Below, piece after piece: positions 45,598 to 54,807 of a DNA stretch of 64,000 bases (positions are counted from its first letter, which is position 1; the number at the start of each line of letters is the position of its first letter). Below the pieces are notes generated by a model that made no database searches, was not told the origin of the DNA, and saw only the letters and a list, made by a program, of their open reading frames with translations. This stretch comes from GCA-2705995 sp048267965 (lineage in GTDB: Bacteria > Bacteroidota > Bacteroidia > Flavobacteriales_G > Salibacteraceae). A program made the position numbers and the translations under genes. Location of the stretch: positions 186,001-250,000 of the forward strand of contig JBLWWK010000002.1 of assembly GCA_048267965.1 (NCBI GenBank), read 5' to 3'.

Positions 45598-45996
45598 CTA
45601 CACCCTTATGAGCTCTTTTTGGAAACTATACTTAAAATGTGTGTTCTTGAATTGCTCTGTATTTATGGTCTGCTTCAGTTTACGTTCTTGAGCTTCGTTT
45701 TTAACATTTAAAAAGCAAACTAAGGTCACTCTAGCCAACATGCTGGGGTTGGTGTTGCGCACACGTATAGTCAAAGCGTTTAAAAATTCTTCAAAGTTCT
45801 TTTCACTTCCCCTTAAATCAACAAAAACTAAATTATACAAGATTTCATCTACTTCAGAATCACTTGGTATCATTTGATAAGGTGGAATATCCAGATCATT
45901 TTCTAAAACAAGAAAACGATAAGAATTATGCTCATGTTGAGTGAAGAAAGGGTCTTTCTCAGCTAGAAAATTTTCTAAATTTTTAAAATCATTCAC
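45598..45996 (-). CDS. Unknown soluble protein
   Basis: A 132-residue protein without signal peptide or membrane segment. Segments such as NLENFLAEKDPFF, DEILYNLVFVDLRGSEKNF and ARVTLVCFLNVKNEAQERK suggest an alpha/beta fold, but I do not recognise the family. It lies 98 bp downstream of the trypsin-like protease gene on the same strand and is probably part of its unit. It is AT-rich and has no copy of the dispersed GGTTCCTACC word, like its protease neighbour. Together they stand out from the surrounding genome. Function unknown. Confidence 0.6.
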   Translation of the reverse strand: MNDFKNLENFLAEKDPFFTQHEHNSYRFLVLENDLDIPPYQMIPSDSEVDEILYNLVFVDLRGSEKNFEEFLNALTIRVRNTNPSMLARVTLVCFLNVKNEAQERKLKQTINTEQFKNTHFKYSFQKELIRV

Positions 45997-46094
45997 GGTT
46001 TATATTTAGGCTCTGTTAATTGTTAGTAACTATTAAATTACAACAGCTGAATAAAATTACTTTGATGATGCGATACGTTTTAGCAACTTTTTTG

Positions 46095-47705
46095 TTAGAA
46101 AACTTTCACAAATACAGCTCTCGAAGCTAGGTCGTTGACTAATAGAGACAACTCTTTCTTAACATCTTGTGCTTCAGAAAATGTAATTGGAATATCGTTT
46201 TCTTTAATCAAGTCAGTTAAATACTCCAGTCTTAAAACGTAACCAACATTTTCAACTTTAACGCCATTGTCTAATTCTATTCGAGTAGCCAACCCAAACA
46301 AATTTCCATTCTCATCAAAACATGCCCCTCCAGAATTACCCCACCAAAACGGCATAGTTGTTTGAACAAATTTTGAATTTATTTTGACGCTTTTTCCACT
46401 TACTATACCGTCAATCAACTTCACATTTGTCCCCATTTTTGAACTCAATGGAAAACCCAGGGTAAACACCCGTTCTCCCAACTCCAGACCACTTCTAACA
46501 TTTAGGTTTTTGAGTGTATATTCCGAACTAAAAGAATCCAATTTTAAGATAGCAACATCATTTTCAGAATCTTTTGCAACTATCTGGGCGTTGTAATTTC
46601 TAATTTCACCGTCAGGACCAGTAATATCTACAATAATCTTTTTTGCATCTCTAACAACATGAAAATTTGTAGCGATGAAGCCTGATTGATTTAAAAGCAC
46701 CCCACTTCCTGTAACGAGCCATTCAACTTTTTTCTCTTGTTTTAGCCAACCTGTTCCTTCTTCATTTTCAGAAGGATATCTTTTTACATACGTCTCTTCC
46801 CCAAGTGTAATAATCCCAGATTCAATGCTTGCTAATTGATTCTTGAAATTTTCAATCTGGGAAGAATAACTTAATGAATAATTGACTAAAAACTTATTAG
46901 GAACAGCTGTCTTATTAATATGATATATACATTCTCCAACGTCCAAACCTGAATTACCCTGTTTCCAAACAAAACCCAAATAATCAATCCCTTTCTCAAG
47001 CGTTGATTTATTGCAAATAATTACAATATCAAAATCATCTTCAGATTGCGAGTTTGTTACAGTATACACTCCTTCAATTTCATCTAAATCATTCGGTTTT
47101 TCTAATGCATTAAACACGTTCGAATAAAACCTTTGTAATTTTTGGCGCTGAGCTTTTAGAATTATAGCTTTCTCAAGCTTTTCTATGTATACATTATCTG
47201 TGAAAACAGATACTGGATACTCTTTGTACCCAAGTTTTTTAATTTCTTTTTCAATCTTTTGATAATAAGACTCATAATTGTTGGCGATGGCTTTGTCTTT
47301 TATTGCCAGTTTAAACGTATCTTTTTCAAGCCGCATCACTCCTAACCTGGTTTTACCTACGAAAACCTCAACCTCCTTTGAATCTTTTAGAGGTTGAACT
47401 GTGATTTCTCTCAATAAAGCATATTGACTATTCTTAAAAACCACCTTTTTATTATCAAACTTCGAGCTTATTAACTGTTCCAAAACAGATAAATCAAGAG
47501 TAGGATTAGCGTAAATATTCCCAACATATAAAAAAATTACTTTGCTTTTTTCTACTCTAATAGACCCAATCTCATATACATTTCCTGCCTCACTTTTACT
47601 CACTACAATATTCTCATCGGTAACATTATACCGCTGACCATAAGATTCAAGTGTAAAGAAGAAAAATCCAAGAGATACAAAAAACAAAATGAGGTGCTGA
47701 TTCAT
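46095..47705 (-). CDS. Secreted trypsin-like (S1/DegP-type) serine protease
   Basis: A 536-residue protein with a signal peptide (NQHLILFFVSLGFFFFTLE, cleavage after SYGQ). About 310 residues of unrecognised sequence with Lys-rich and coiled-coil-like segments precede a chymotrypsin-fold protease. The catalytic triad is complete: H349 (ATNFHVVRD), D383 (SENDVAILKL) and S458 (WGNSGGACF). No PDZ domain follows. It probably cleaves periplasmic or surface proteins. AT content is above that of its neighbours, and it sits 170 bp from tRNA-Pro, so acquisition by transfer is possible. Confidence 0.82.
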   Translation of the reverse strand: MNQHLILFFVSLGFFFFTLESYGQRYNVTDENIVVSKSEAGNVYEIGSIRVEKSKVIFLYVGNIYANPTLDLSVLEQLISSKFDNKKVVFKNSQYALLREITVQPLKDSKEVEVFVGKTRLGVMRLEKDTFKLAIKDKAIANNYESYYQKIEKEIKKLGYKEYPVSVFTDNVYIEKLEKAIILKAQRQKLQRFYSNVFNALEKPNDLDEIEGVYTVTNSQSEDDFDIVIICNKSTLEKGIDYLGFVWKQGNSGLDVGECIYHINKTAVPNKFLVNYSLSYSSQIENFKNQLASIESGIITLGEETYVKRYPSENEEGTGWLKQEKKVEWLVTGSGVLLNQSGFIATNFHVVRDAKKIIVDITGPDGEIRNYNAQIVAKDSENDVAILKLDSFSSEYTLKNLNVRSGLELGERVFTLGFPLSSKMGTNVKLIDGIVSGKSVKINSKFVQTTMPFWWGNSGGACFDENGNLFGLATRIELDNGVKVENVGYVLRLEYLTDLIKENDIPITFSEAQDVKKELSLLVNDLASRAVFVKVF

Positions 47706-47837
47706 GATTAGTGCAATTTCACATCAAATCTAGCTATTCTCATCTTTTTTCAGATTTTAGAAATGCACTTCCATTTTCATTTTGTGAAAGAAACCATTCA
47801 AACAAATTAGAATAAACTCACTTAGATAAAGAGAATA

Positions 47838-47868
47838 AAAAAACCACATGCGTTGCATGTGGTTTTGG
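47838..47868 (-). terminator. Terminator of tRNA-Pro
   Basis: On the minus strand, ACCACATGC / GCATGTGGT with a short loop is followed by a T run. It begins a few bases beyond the 3' end of the tRNA gene. Confidence 0.88.
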
Positions 47869-47874
47869 TTCAAG

Positions 47875-47949
47875 TCGGGATGAGAGGATTCGAACCTCCG
47901 CTCTCACGCCCCCCAGACGTGCGCTTTAACCGGACTAAGCTACATCCCG
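47875..47949 (-). tRNA. tRNA-Pro (anticodon GGG)
   Basis: The minus strand folds as a complete cloverleaf: acceptor CGGGATG / CATCCCG, D-arm GCTTAGTCCGGTTAAAGC, anticodon stem CACGT / GCGTG with loop CTGGGGG, T-arm GGAGG TTCGAAT CCTCT with one G-U pair, and discriminator A. The 3' CCA is not encoded. The anticodon GGG reads CCC and CCU proline codons. Confidence 0.95.
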
Positions 47950-48069
47950 TATTTTTTGGGTGGGCAAATATAAGATTTCCGTTAACATTTCTATATCTCA
48001 AAGCGCTAAAACCTCTCCCCTCCTCAATTTCTTATACCTTTAAAGCACTTGTAAAAAAACACAATCAAT

Positions 48070-49428
48070 ATGCCCATTTTTAAAAGCATCAACCCGTTTA
48101 GTCAACAAGAAATCGAAGAATTTTCTACCCATTCTTCAGCAGAAATTGAATTTATCATCGAATCGGCCTCTATCAGTCAAAAACATTGGCGAACCACTTC
48201 TTACGATCATCGAGCACAAATTCTTACAAAAACTGCCAACCTTCTCTTGGCTCGCAAAAACCAACTTGCCCTTACCATCACCCAAGAAATGGGAAAACCC
48301 ATTAGCCAATCCATCTCAGAAATCGAAAAATGCGCCTGGTTATGTGAATATTACGCATCGGTAGGATCCGATTTCTTACACGATCAAACCATCGAAACAG
48401 ATGCAACTCACTCTTTTGTTCGATATGCTCCACTCGGAACTATTTTAGGAATCATGCCTTGGAACTATCCGTTTTGGCAAGTCTTTCGGTTTGCGGTTCC
48501 TACCCTTTTTGCTGGCAACGCAGCCTTACTAAAACACGCGCCCAACGTAACGCGGTGCGCTTTGCAAATTGAGCAGATCTTTCTCGAAGCCGGAATACCA
48601 GAAGGCTTATACAGCACCGTAATTTGTGAAGTAGACCAAGTAGAAACCATCTTAGCCGATAAGCGCATTCACGGAGTATCGCTAACTGGCAGCACCAAAG
48701 CTGGTCAATCGGTAGCCCAGCTCGCAGGCAAATACCTCAAACCTTCTTTGCTCGAATTAGGCGGCAGCAACGCATTTATAATTGCCGAAGATGCCTCGTT
48801 AAACAAAGCCATCGAAACCGCATGGATGGCCAGAATGCAAAACACAGGGCAAAGCTGCATTGCCGCTAAACGCTTTATTCTTCACGACTCTATGGCCGAT
48901 GAATTTATCGATAAAATGCTGGCTAAAATTAAGGAGAATCCCATTGGAGATCCTACCGAAAAATCTACCTTTTTTGGCTCATTAGCTCGTCCAGATTTAG
49001 CCGAAAACATAGAAAATCAAGTAAATCGTTCTGTACAAAAAGGTGCTCAGCTTATTACAGGCGGCCAGCGCGATGGAGCAAAATTCGAACCCACCTTACT
49101 CGACCATGTAGAAACCAATTTTGCCGCTTTTCAAGAAGAAACTTTTGGTCCGGTAGCCACTATTTCTCGCGTAAACAACATTCGAGATGCGGTAATTGTA
49201 GCCAACACTACAGAATATGGCTTGGGCGCCACTATTTTTACCGAAAACCCTGAGCAACATTATAAATGGATCAACGAGTTAAAAGATGGCGCTGTTTTCT
49301 TTAACGAATTGGTAAAATCTGACCCTCGATTGCCTTTTGGCGGCACCGGAATTTCTGGCTACGGAAGAGAATTGGCTCAGCAAGGCTTGCAAAGTTTCAC
49401 CAATGTAAAAACAGTTTATATCAAATAG
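48070..49428 (+). CDS. NAD(P)-dependent aldehyde dehydrogenase, succinate-semialdehyde-type
   Basis: A 452-residue enzyme of the aldehyde dehydrogenase superfamily. Features are the N-terminal INPFSQQEI, the coenzyme-binding PWNYPFWQVFRF, VSLTGSTKAGQSVA, the general-base region LELGGSNAF, the nucleophile C263 in GQSCIAAKR, and the C-terminal LPFGGTGISGYGRELA. The short length and motif set fit GabD/Sad-type succinate-semialdehyde dehydrogenases, but the substrate is inferred. It is the first plus-strand gene after tRNA-Pro and is followed 39 bp later by a TonB receptor. A dispersed GGTTCCTACC word occurs at 48495 in codons for Val-Pro-Thr. Confidence 0.9.
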   Translation: MPIFKSINPFSQQEIEEFSTHSSAEIEFIIESASISQKHWRTTSYDHRAQILTKTANLLLARKNQLALTITQEMGKPISQSISEIEKCAWLCEYYASVGSDFLHDQTIETDATHSFVRYAPLGTILGIMPWNYPFWQVFRFAVPTLFAGNAALLKHAPNVTRCALQIEQIFLEAGIPEGLYSTVICEVDQVETILADKRIHGVSLTGSTKAGQSVAQLAGKYLKPSLLELGGSNAFIIAEDASLNKAIETAWMARMQNTGQSCIAAKRFILHDSMADEFIDKMLAKIKENPIGDPTEKSTFFGSLARPDLAENIENQVNRSVQKGAQLITGGQRDGAKFEPTLLDHVETNFAAFQEETFGPVATISRVNNIRDAVIVANTTEYGLGATIFTENPEQHYKWINELKDGAVFFNELVKSDPRLPFGGTGISGYGRELAQQGLQSFTNVKTVYIK

Positions 49429-49467
49429 CGTTTATGCTCTAACTACTTTCGTTATCGAAACCTGAGC

Positions 49468-51816
49468 ATGCGTTTTACAATAGTTTTACTCCTCTTTTTT
49501 TTGGTGAGTTTTCACGGTAGGAGCCAACTTTCCATCGAAGGAAAAGTTACTGATAGCTCTACTAACCAACCCCTAATCGGAGCTACGGTTTTTTTCAAAA
49601 ATCAACAAAAAGGGACTGTTACCGATGTATACGGAAAGTTTGAATTGAATAACAAAGCGGGTTCCTACCGAATTGTAGCTTCTTATTTAGGATATGCCTC
49701 TCAAGAGGTTAGTATTGAACTTACTGAAAACACAACGCTTTCTTTTCAGTTACAGCCCAAAGCGATAAATCAAAAAGAAGTGGTGGTTTCTGCAGAAGCG
49801 GCCGATAAAAATGTGGCCGAAGTACAAATGGGAACCATCGAATTAGAAATGAAAGAGGTAGAAAAACTACCTGCTTTTCTAGGCGAAGTAGATGTGTTGA
49901 AAACCATTCAGCTGTTGCCAGGTGTTCAGTCTGCTGGTGACGGAAATTCGGGTTTATACATTCGAGGTGGCGGCCCCGATCAAAATTTAATTTTGTACGA
50001 TGGCGCCACGCTCTACAATGCCTCTCACTTATTCGGATTTTTCTCTGTTTTTAATCCAGATTTCATCAAAAAGGTGGAATTAACCAAAGGCAATATGCCC
50101 GCAGAATACGGAGGTAGATTAGCGTCTGTAATCGATATCGAATCGAAAACGGGCAACATGAATCAATTTAAAGGTACTGGCGGCATTGGCTTAATATCGA
50201 GCCGGTTAGCTCTCGAAGGCCCTTTAAAAAAAGGAAAATCATCGTTTTTTGTAGCTGGCAGGCGCACCTACATCGATATTCTTACACGACCCTTAATCCC
50301 TGAAGATTCAGAATTTTCAGGTTCGGCCTATTATTTTTACGATGTGAATGCAAAACTATCTTTTCGACTGAAAGACAATAGTTTGCTCGAATTCAACACT
50401 TATTTAGGCAGGGATGTTTTCGACCTATCTGGGGCCGGTAATTTCAACGCACGTATACCTTGGGGAAACAACATTGTTGGGCTAAAATGGAACAAGGTGG
50501 TGAATTCAAAAATGGCGGTAAAACTCTCGACTTATTATACCGAGTATCAGTTCGAGTTTGGTGCCGACCAAAGCGATTTTGAACTCAATCTATTTAGTGG
50601 AATAGAAGATGTGCAAGTAGCAGCCGATTTTTCGTACCGCCCGAATGGCCTGCACCACATAAAGTTTGGCGGACGATCTATTTACCATCAATTTACACCG
50701 AGCAATGTTTCTGCACGTTCTGGCGAAACTGAGCTAGATATAGAATCTATTCGTCAGCTTAATGCTATTGAATCTTCTGCTTACTTGCAAGACGAAATAG
50801 ATCTTTCAACCGATTTATCGATTAACGCAGGCATTCGTTTTAGCAACTTTACCCAAATTGGTCCTTTTACCCGCTTTCGAGAAGATGAGTTAGGCAACCC
50901 CATCGATACCACTTCTTATGAATCGGGAGAGAGTGTGGTTAGCTACAATGGTCTAGCTCCACGCATAACTCTGCGTTATAAGGTAGGAACCCGTAGTTCT
51001 ATAAAAGCTGCCTATACCCGCAATTATCAGTTTGTGCACTTGGCTAACTTTTCTACATTGTCTCTTCCTACCGATTTATGGTTACCTAGCAGCGATAAAG
51101 TAAAACCACAAGTAGGCGATCAATATTCGATTGGTTTTTTCAAAAACTGGCAAAACAACACGTTTGAATCAAGTGCCGAAATTTATTACCGAACCATGGA
51201 AAACATGGTAGAATATCAAGAAGGTGCCCTTCCCGCAGACGATGTAGGAACCAATCCTGATAATTCGTTGGTGCGCGGCCGAGGTTGGTCTTACGGTGTA
51301 GAACTTTTTGTGAAAAAGAAATTTGGGAAACTCAATGGTTGGATCGGCTACACTTGGAGCAAAACCCTGCGCGAGTTTGAAGCCATTAACAATGGCCAAC
51401 CGTATGCTGCACCTTACGATAGACGGCACGATTTATCAATTGTGGGTATTTTCGATTACAATGAAAAATGGTCGTTTGGAGCCACCTTTGTTTACGGAAC
51501 CGGAAACGCTATTACCTTACCAGTTTCTCGCTATTCGGTAGAAGGCCGAATTGTTGATGTGTATGCAGAGAGAAACGATTACCGCATGCCCTCTTATCAT
51601 CGGCTCGATCTTTCTGCCACTATGCAAGGTAAAAAGCGAGAGAAATGGCAAAGCAAATGGATTTTCGCCCTATACAATGCCTACAGCCGTTTAAATCCGT
51701 TCTTCTTGTACATTGCTAACGAGGGCGAAGTCTCATCGGGCGAAGTAAATATTCAAGCCAAGCAAGTAAGTCTTTTTCCGGTTTTACCATCTGTAACGTA
51801 TAATTTCTCGTTTTAA
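49468..51816 (+). CDS. TonB-dependent outer-membrane receptor with carboxypeptidase-regulatory domain
   Basis: A 782-residue protein with a signal peptide (FTIVLLLFFLVSFHGRSQ). The N-terminal CarboxypepD_reg domain is LSIEGKVTDSSTNQPLIGA, followed by a plug (VLKTIQLLPGVQSAGDGNSG, IRGGGPDQNLILYDGATLYN in parts) and a 22-strand-type barrel ending VLPSVTYNFSF with the C-terminal Phe. It imports a large or chelated nutrient using TonB energy. The DUF4249 lipoprotein follows by 2 bp, a common Bacteroidota pair distinct from SusCD. The ligand is unknown. Three exact dispersed words lie inside (49660, 50982, 51244). Confidence 0.9.
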   Translation: MRFTIVLLLFFLVSFHGRSQLSIEGKVTDSSTNQPLIGATVFFKNQQKGTVTDVYGKFELNNKAGSYRIVASYLGYASQEVSIELTENTTLSFQLQPKAINQKEVVVSAEAADKNVAEVQMGTIELEMKEVEKLPAFLGEVDVLKTIQLLPGVQSAGDGNSGLYIRGGGPDQNLILYDGATLYNASHLFGFFSVFNPDFIKKVELTKGNMPAEYGGRLASVIDIESKTGNMNQFKGTGGIGLISSRLALEGPLKKGKSSFFVAGRRTYIDILTRPLIPEDSEFSGSAYYFYDVNAKLSFRLKDNSLLEFNTYLGRDVFDLSGAGNFNARIPWGNNIVGLKWNKVVNSKMAVKLSTYYTEYQFEFGADQSDFELNLFSGIEDVQVAADFSYRPNGLHHIKFGGRSIYHQFTPSNVSARSGETELDIESIRQLNAIESSAYLQDEIDLSTDLSINAGIRFSNFTQIGPFTRFREDELGNPIDTTSYESGESVVSYNGLAPRITLRYKVGTRSSIKAAYTRNYQFVHLANFSTLSLPTDLWLPSSDKVKPQVGDQYSIGFFKNWQNNTFESSAEIYYRTMENMVEYQEGALPADDVGTNPDNSLVRGRGWSYGVELFVKKKFGKLNGWIGYTWSKTLREFEAINNGQPYAAPYDRRHDLSIVGIFDYNEKWSFGATFVYGTGNAITLPVSRYSVEGRIVDVYAERNDYRMPSYHRLDLSATMQGKKREKWQSKWIFALYNAYSRLNPFFLYIANEGEVSSGEVNIQAKQVSLFPVLPSVTYNFSF

Positions 51817-51818
51817 TC

Positions 51819-52802
51819 ATGAAAAAATTAGCGTTTGTAATCCTTCTTCTCTTCGCCTTCTTCTTTTTCAGTTGTGAAAGAGATGTTTCGCTCGACTTAC
51901 CCAACTCAGCATCGCAATTGGTAGTAGAAGGTAAAATTGAGCAAAACCAACCGCCTTTTGTCATTCTTACGCGCAGTGTTCCTTACTTTTCAGAAACTTC
52001 TATTAATCAACTAGAAGCCAGTTTTGTAAGAGATGCAGAAGTAAAAATTACGGTAGAAGGAACCGATTATCCCCTCGAGTTAATTTGCTCAGATGATCTT
52101 CCTCCGGCCGCAATTGAACTGTTATCTGCTTTGGTAGGATGGACACCCGAACAGCTATCAGAAGTTTCGTTTTGCTTGTATACGGTTCCTACCGATAATT
52201 TATTAAGCAACAATTACTTAAAAGGGGAAGTAGGCAAAACCTACGAACTCACGATAGATTGGCAGCAAAAACTTTACGAAGCCGAAACCTTTATTCACGC
52301 CCCAATTGCATTTGATTCTACTTGGTTCGAAATAGAACAATACGAGCAATTTGGCTATCTACATGCCTTGCTAACCGACCCCGACACCATGGGCAATCAG
52401 TACCGATTTTATGCTCGAAGAATTAATAAAGATTCTACCGGAGCGCCTTTAGATGCTACGTTTATTGCAGATTATGGCTCTGCTTTTGACGATCAGTATT
52501 TTAACGGACAAGAGTTTGAATTTAACTTCAGAAGGGGTTTGCCTCCGGGCGTAATCGAAGAAGAAAGCACCGAAACGACAGAACCTTATTTTTTTGCTGA
52601 AAACGATACGGTAATTCTGAAGTTTTGCACGCTCGATAAAGGAGCGTATCGTTTTATTCGAGGTATGGAAATTCAACTGTTTTCGAACGGAAATCCGTTT
52701 GCTGCTCCATCAAATGTAACGAGTAACGTATCGAACGGAGCGCTGGGCGTTTGGGCAGGATATGGTGTACATTTAGATACCTTACTATGCGTAGAACGTT
52801 AA
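51819..52802 (+). CDS. DUF4249-family lipoprotein
   Basis: A 327-residue lipoprotein with lipobox FFFFSCERD (Cys near residue 19). The blocks LVVEGKIEQNQPPFVILTRS, VKITVEGTDY, GEVGKTYELTIDW and ADYGSAFDDQYFNGQEF are typical of DUF4249 proteins, which pair with a TonB-dependent receptor as the surface-exposed component. The start lies 2 bp after the receptor stop, so the two are cotranscribed and likely translated together. The substrate is unknown. A dispersed GGTTCCTACC word lies at 52184. Confidence 0.87.
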   Translation: MKKLAFVILLLFAFFFFSCERDVSLDLPNSASQLVVEGKIEQNQPPFVILTRSVPYFSETSINQLEASFVRDAEVKITVEGTDYPLELICSDDLPPAAIELLSALVGWTPEQLSEVSFCLYTVPTDNLLSNNYLKGEVGKTYELTIDWQQKLYEAETFIHAPIAFDSTWFEIEQYEQFGYLHALLTDPDTMGNQYRFYARRINKDSTGAPLDATFIADYGSAFDDQYFNGQEFEFNFRRGLPPGVIEEESTETTEPYFFAENDTVILKFCTLDKGAYRFIRGMEIQLFSNGNPFAAPSNVTSNVSNGALGVWAGYGVHLDTLLCVER

Positions 52803-52860
52803 TGTTTTCTGAAAAATCTGCACAACTTATACTGCCATAAAAAGAATTGTATTTTGCGCA

Positions 52861-52892
52861 TTGGTTAAACCGTTAACAGACTACTAATTTTG
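52861..52892 (+). promoter_or_regulatory. Probable promoter of trxB
   Basis: -7 TAATTTTG (52885-52892) fits TAnnTTTG, with -33 TTGG (52861-52864) and a 20-bp spacer. The trxB ATG is at 52914. Confidence 0.5.
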
Positions 52893-52913
52893 TAACAAAA
52901 CATCGAAGAAATT

Positions 52914-53867
52914 ATGAGTGAAAATACCGAACACGTAAAGTGTCTCATTATTGGCTCAGGGCCAGCAGGTTACACAGCTGCAATTTACGCAGCAAGAGCA
53001 GATTTAAGTCCGGTTATGTACACAGGTATGGAACCTGGCGGACAGCTTACTACAACTACTGAGGTAGACAATTTCCCAGGATACCCAGAAGGAATTGATG
53101 GGCCTACCATGATGGAAGATTTAAAGAAGCAAGCTCAACGTTTCGATACTGATGTTAGAACTGGCTTGGCTACCAAGGTAGATTTTAGTGGTGATGTGCA
53201 CACCGTAGAAATCGATGGTGGAAAACACATAATTACAGCAGATAGTGTAATTATTTCTACTGGTGCTTCTGCCAAGTGGTTAGGTTTAGATTCTGAACAA
53301 CACCTAAGAAATATTGGTGGTGGTGTTTCTGCTTGTGCCGTTTGTGATGGATTTTTCTACAGAGGTCAAGAAGTGGCTATTGTAGGTGGCGGAGATACTG
53401 CATGTGAAGAGGCTACTTATCTTGCTAAGCTTTGTAAAAAGGTATACATGATTGTGAGAAGAGATGAGTTTAGAGCTTCTAAAGCCATGCAACACCGCGT
53501 ATTTAATGCAGAAAACATTGAAGTACTTTGGAACTCTGATACACTAGAAGTTCTTGGCGATAACGCTGTTGAAGGCGCTCGTTTAATGAACAACAAAACC
53601 AACGAAGAGTATACCATTGATGTAACAGGTTTCTTCGTGGCAATTGGTCACAAACCTAACACCGATATTTTTAAAGATTTTATCGATATGGATGCTACTG
53701 GTTACATCATTAATAAACCAGGAACTGCCAAAACCAATGTACCAGGAGTATTTGTGGGAGGTGATGCAGCCGATAAAACTTATCGACAAGCAATTACAGC
53801 AGCAGGAACCGGTTGTATGGCCGCTTTAGATGCTGAAAGATATTTAGCCGAAAAAGGAGTTATTTAA
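52914..53867 (+). CDS. trxB: Thioredoxin reductase
   Basis: A 317-residue NADPH-dependent flavoprotein that keeps thioredoxin reduced in the cytoplasm. The FAD-binding site is GSGPAGYTAAIYAARA. The redox-active pair is C141 and C144 in ACAVCDGFF, and the NADPH-binding site is GGGDTACEEATYL. The terminal block PGVFVGGDAADKTYRQAITAAGTGC (in parts) is diagnostic. Length is typical of the low-molecular-weight class. It has its own promoter upstream and a terminator stem after it. Confidence 0.96.
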   Translation: MSENTEHVKCLIIGSGPAGYTAAIYAARADLSPVMYTGMEPGGQLTTTTEVDNFPGYPEGIDGPTMMEDLKKQAQRFDTDVRTGLATKVDFSGDVHTVEIDGGKHIITADSVIISTGASAKWLGLDSEQHLRNIGGGVSACAVCDGFFYRGQEVAIVGGGDTACEEATYLAKLCKKVYMIVRRDEFRASKAMQHRVFNAENIEVLWNSDTLEVLGDNAVEGARLMNNKTNEEYTIDVTGFFVAIGHKPNTDIFKDFIDMDATGYIINKPGTAKTNVPGVFVGGDAADKTYRQAITAAGTGCMAALDAERYLAEKGVI

Positions 53868-53904
53868 TCATCTAATTTCGTTAAAGTTTCATTTTTTTAA
53901 AATA

Positions 53905-53929
53905 AAAGGTCGAATGCTTCGACCTTTTG
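53905..53929 (+). terminator. Terminator after trxB
   Basis: AAAAGGTCGAA / TTCGACCTTTT stem with a TGC loop, followed by GTTATTTTTG. It lies 38 bp past the stop; TATTTTTG just after it could double as a -7 element for the next gene. Confidence 0.8.
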
Positions 53930-53958
53930 TTATTTTTGCCCGTGACTACTAATTTTAA

Positions 53959-54747
53959 ATGGGTAATAACGTTTACGACATAGTTAGTTTCCTACTCCCC
54001 CTTGCAGCCTCGATGGTTTGTTTCCTTTTAATCGTTCAATTCAGACAAAAAGGAATTTCTCGTCAGTTGTTTGCTGCGTTATTCGTTTGTTTTGGCTTGC
54101 ATTTCTTTTATGAGTTAGCCATCCAGATTGATATCATTACACTTCAGCCCATTTTCTACCTTATTTTTTTACCTGCGAGTTATGCCATTGGTCCTCTTTT
54201 ATACATCTACAACCAGTCGCTGCTGAAGAAAGGCTTCAAAATGAGGCGAAAACTTCGCGTTCATTTTATTCCTTCTTTTCTACTTTTTTTAGGATCCATT
54301 GCCATGTTAACGTACTACGGAAACGATAATTTCGGAGTAATCATTTCTGATTATAGCTCTACCGAGCTTCCAAAGAGCGTAAATCAAGGAAGAATTCTTT
54401 TCTTGTTGGCAAAAACCACCATTTTCTATGTTCACCTACTGATCTACTACTTCTTAATTGGTAGAGACCAAAACAAACACAAAAGAAAATACGGTAAGTT
54501 CTATGCCGACTACGAAAAGAAAAACGAGCAGTTACTGTTTCGAATCTTTTTAAGCCTTTTAGGTATTATCATTACCCAATTAGTGATTCAAGTATTAAAG
54601 CTCAATATCTCTCTCATTATAGTAGTTTCTAACTTTTTCTCTGCTATTTTAATTGCGGTTATGTTTTTTGCTGGCAAGAAACAAATCGAAATACGCAAGT
54701 ACAGAATGTACAAATTGAGTTCTCACGAGCACGAAATCAAGAAGTAA
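53959..54747 (+). CDS. Polytopic membrane protein resembling an AraC-regulator sensor domain without HTH
   Basis: A 262-residue inner-membrane protein with about seven predicted helices (for example LLPLAASMVCFLLIVQF, PIFYLIFLPASYAIGPLLYIY and IIITQLVIQVLKLN). The layout and the SYAIGPLLYIYNQSL motif resemble the membrane-sensing half of Flavobacteriia AraC-type regulators. In those a soluble AraC HTH of about 100 residues follows the last helix. Here the protein ends in a short charged tail (KKQIEIRKYRMYKLSS). The DNA after the stop has no HTH-coding frame in continuation, so this is an orphan sensor domain or a truncated regulator. Function unknown. Confidence 0.65.
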   Translation: MGNNVYDIVSFLLPLAASMVCFLLIVQFRQKGISRQLFAALFVCFGLHFFYELAIQIDIITLQPIFYLIFLPASYAIGPLLYIYNQSLLKKGFKMRRKLRVHFIPSFLLFLGSIAMLTYYGNDNFGVIISDYSSTELPKSVNQGRILFLLAKTTIFYVHLLIYYFLIGRDQNKHKRKYGKFYADYEKKNEQLLFRIFLSLLGIIITQLVIQVLKLNISLIIVVSNFFSAILIAVMFFAGKKQIEIRKYRMYKLSSHEHEIKK

Positions 54748-54775
54748 TTCTACTTTTTTCTCTCTTTACTATTAC

Positions 54776-54783
54776 TATTTTTG
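54776..54783 (+). promoter_or_regulatory. Possible -7 element for the M49 peptidase gene
   Basis: TATTTTTG fits TAnnTTTG and would start transcription near 54790, 18 bp before ATG 54808. No TTTG is found at -33. Confidence 0.35.
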
Positions 54784-54807
54784 GTGGGAACACAAATTCT
54801 CAATCGA

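Noticed and set aside
47875..47949. att duplication of the tRNA 3' end
   Set aside because: I could not find a second copy of the tRNA-Pro 3' end near the AT-rich gene pair, so no integration site is claimed.
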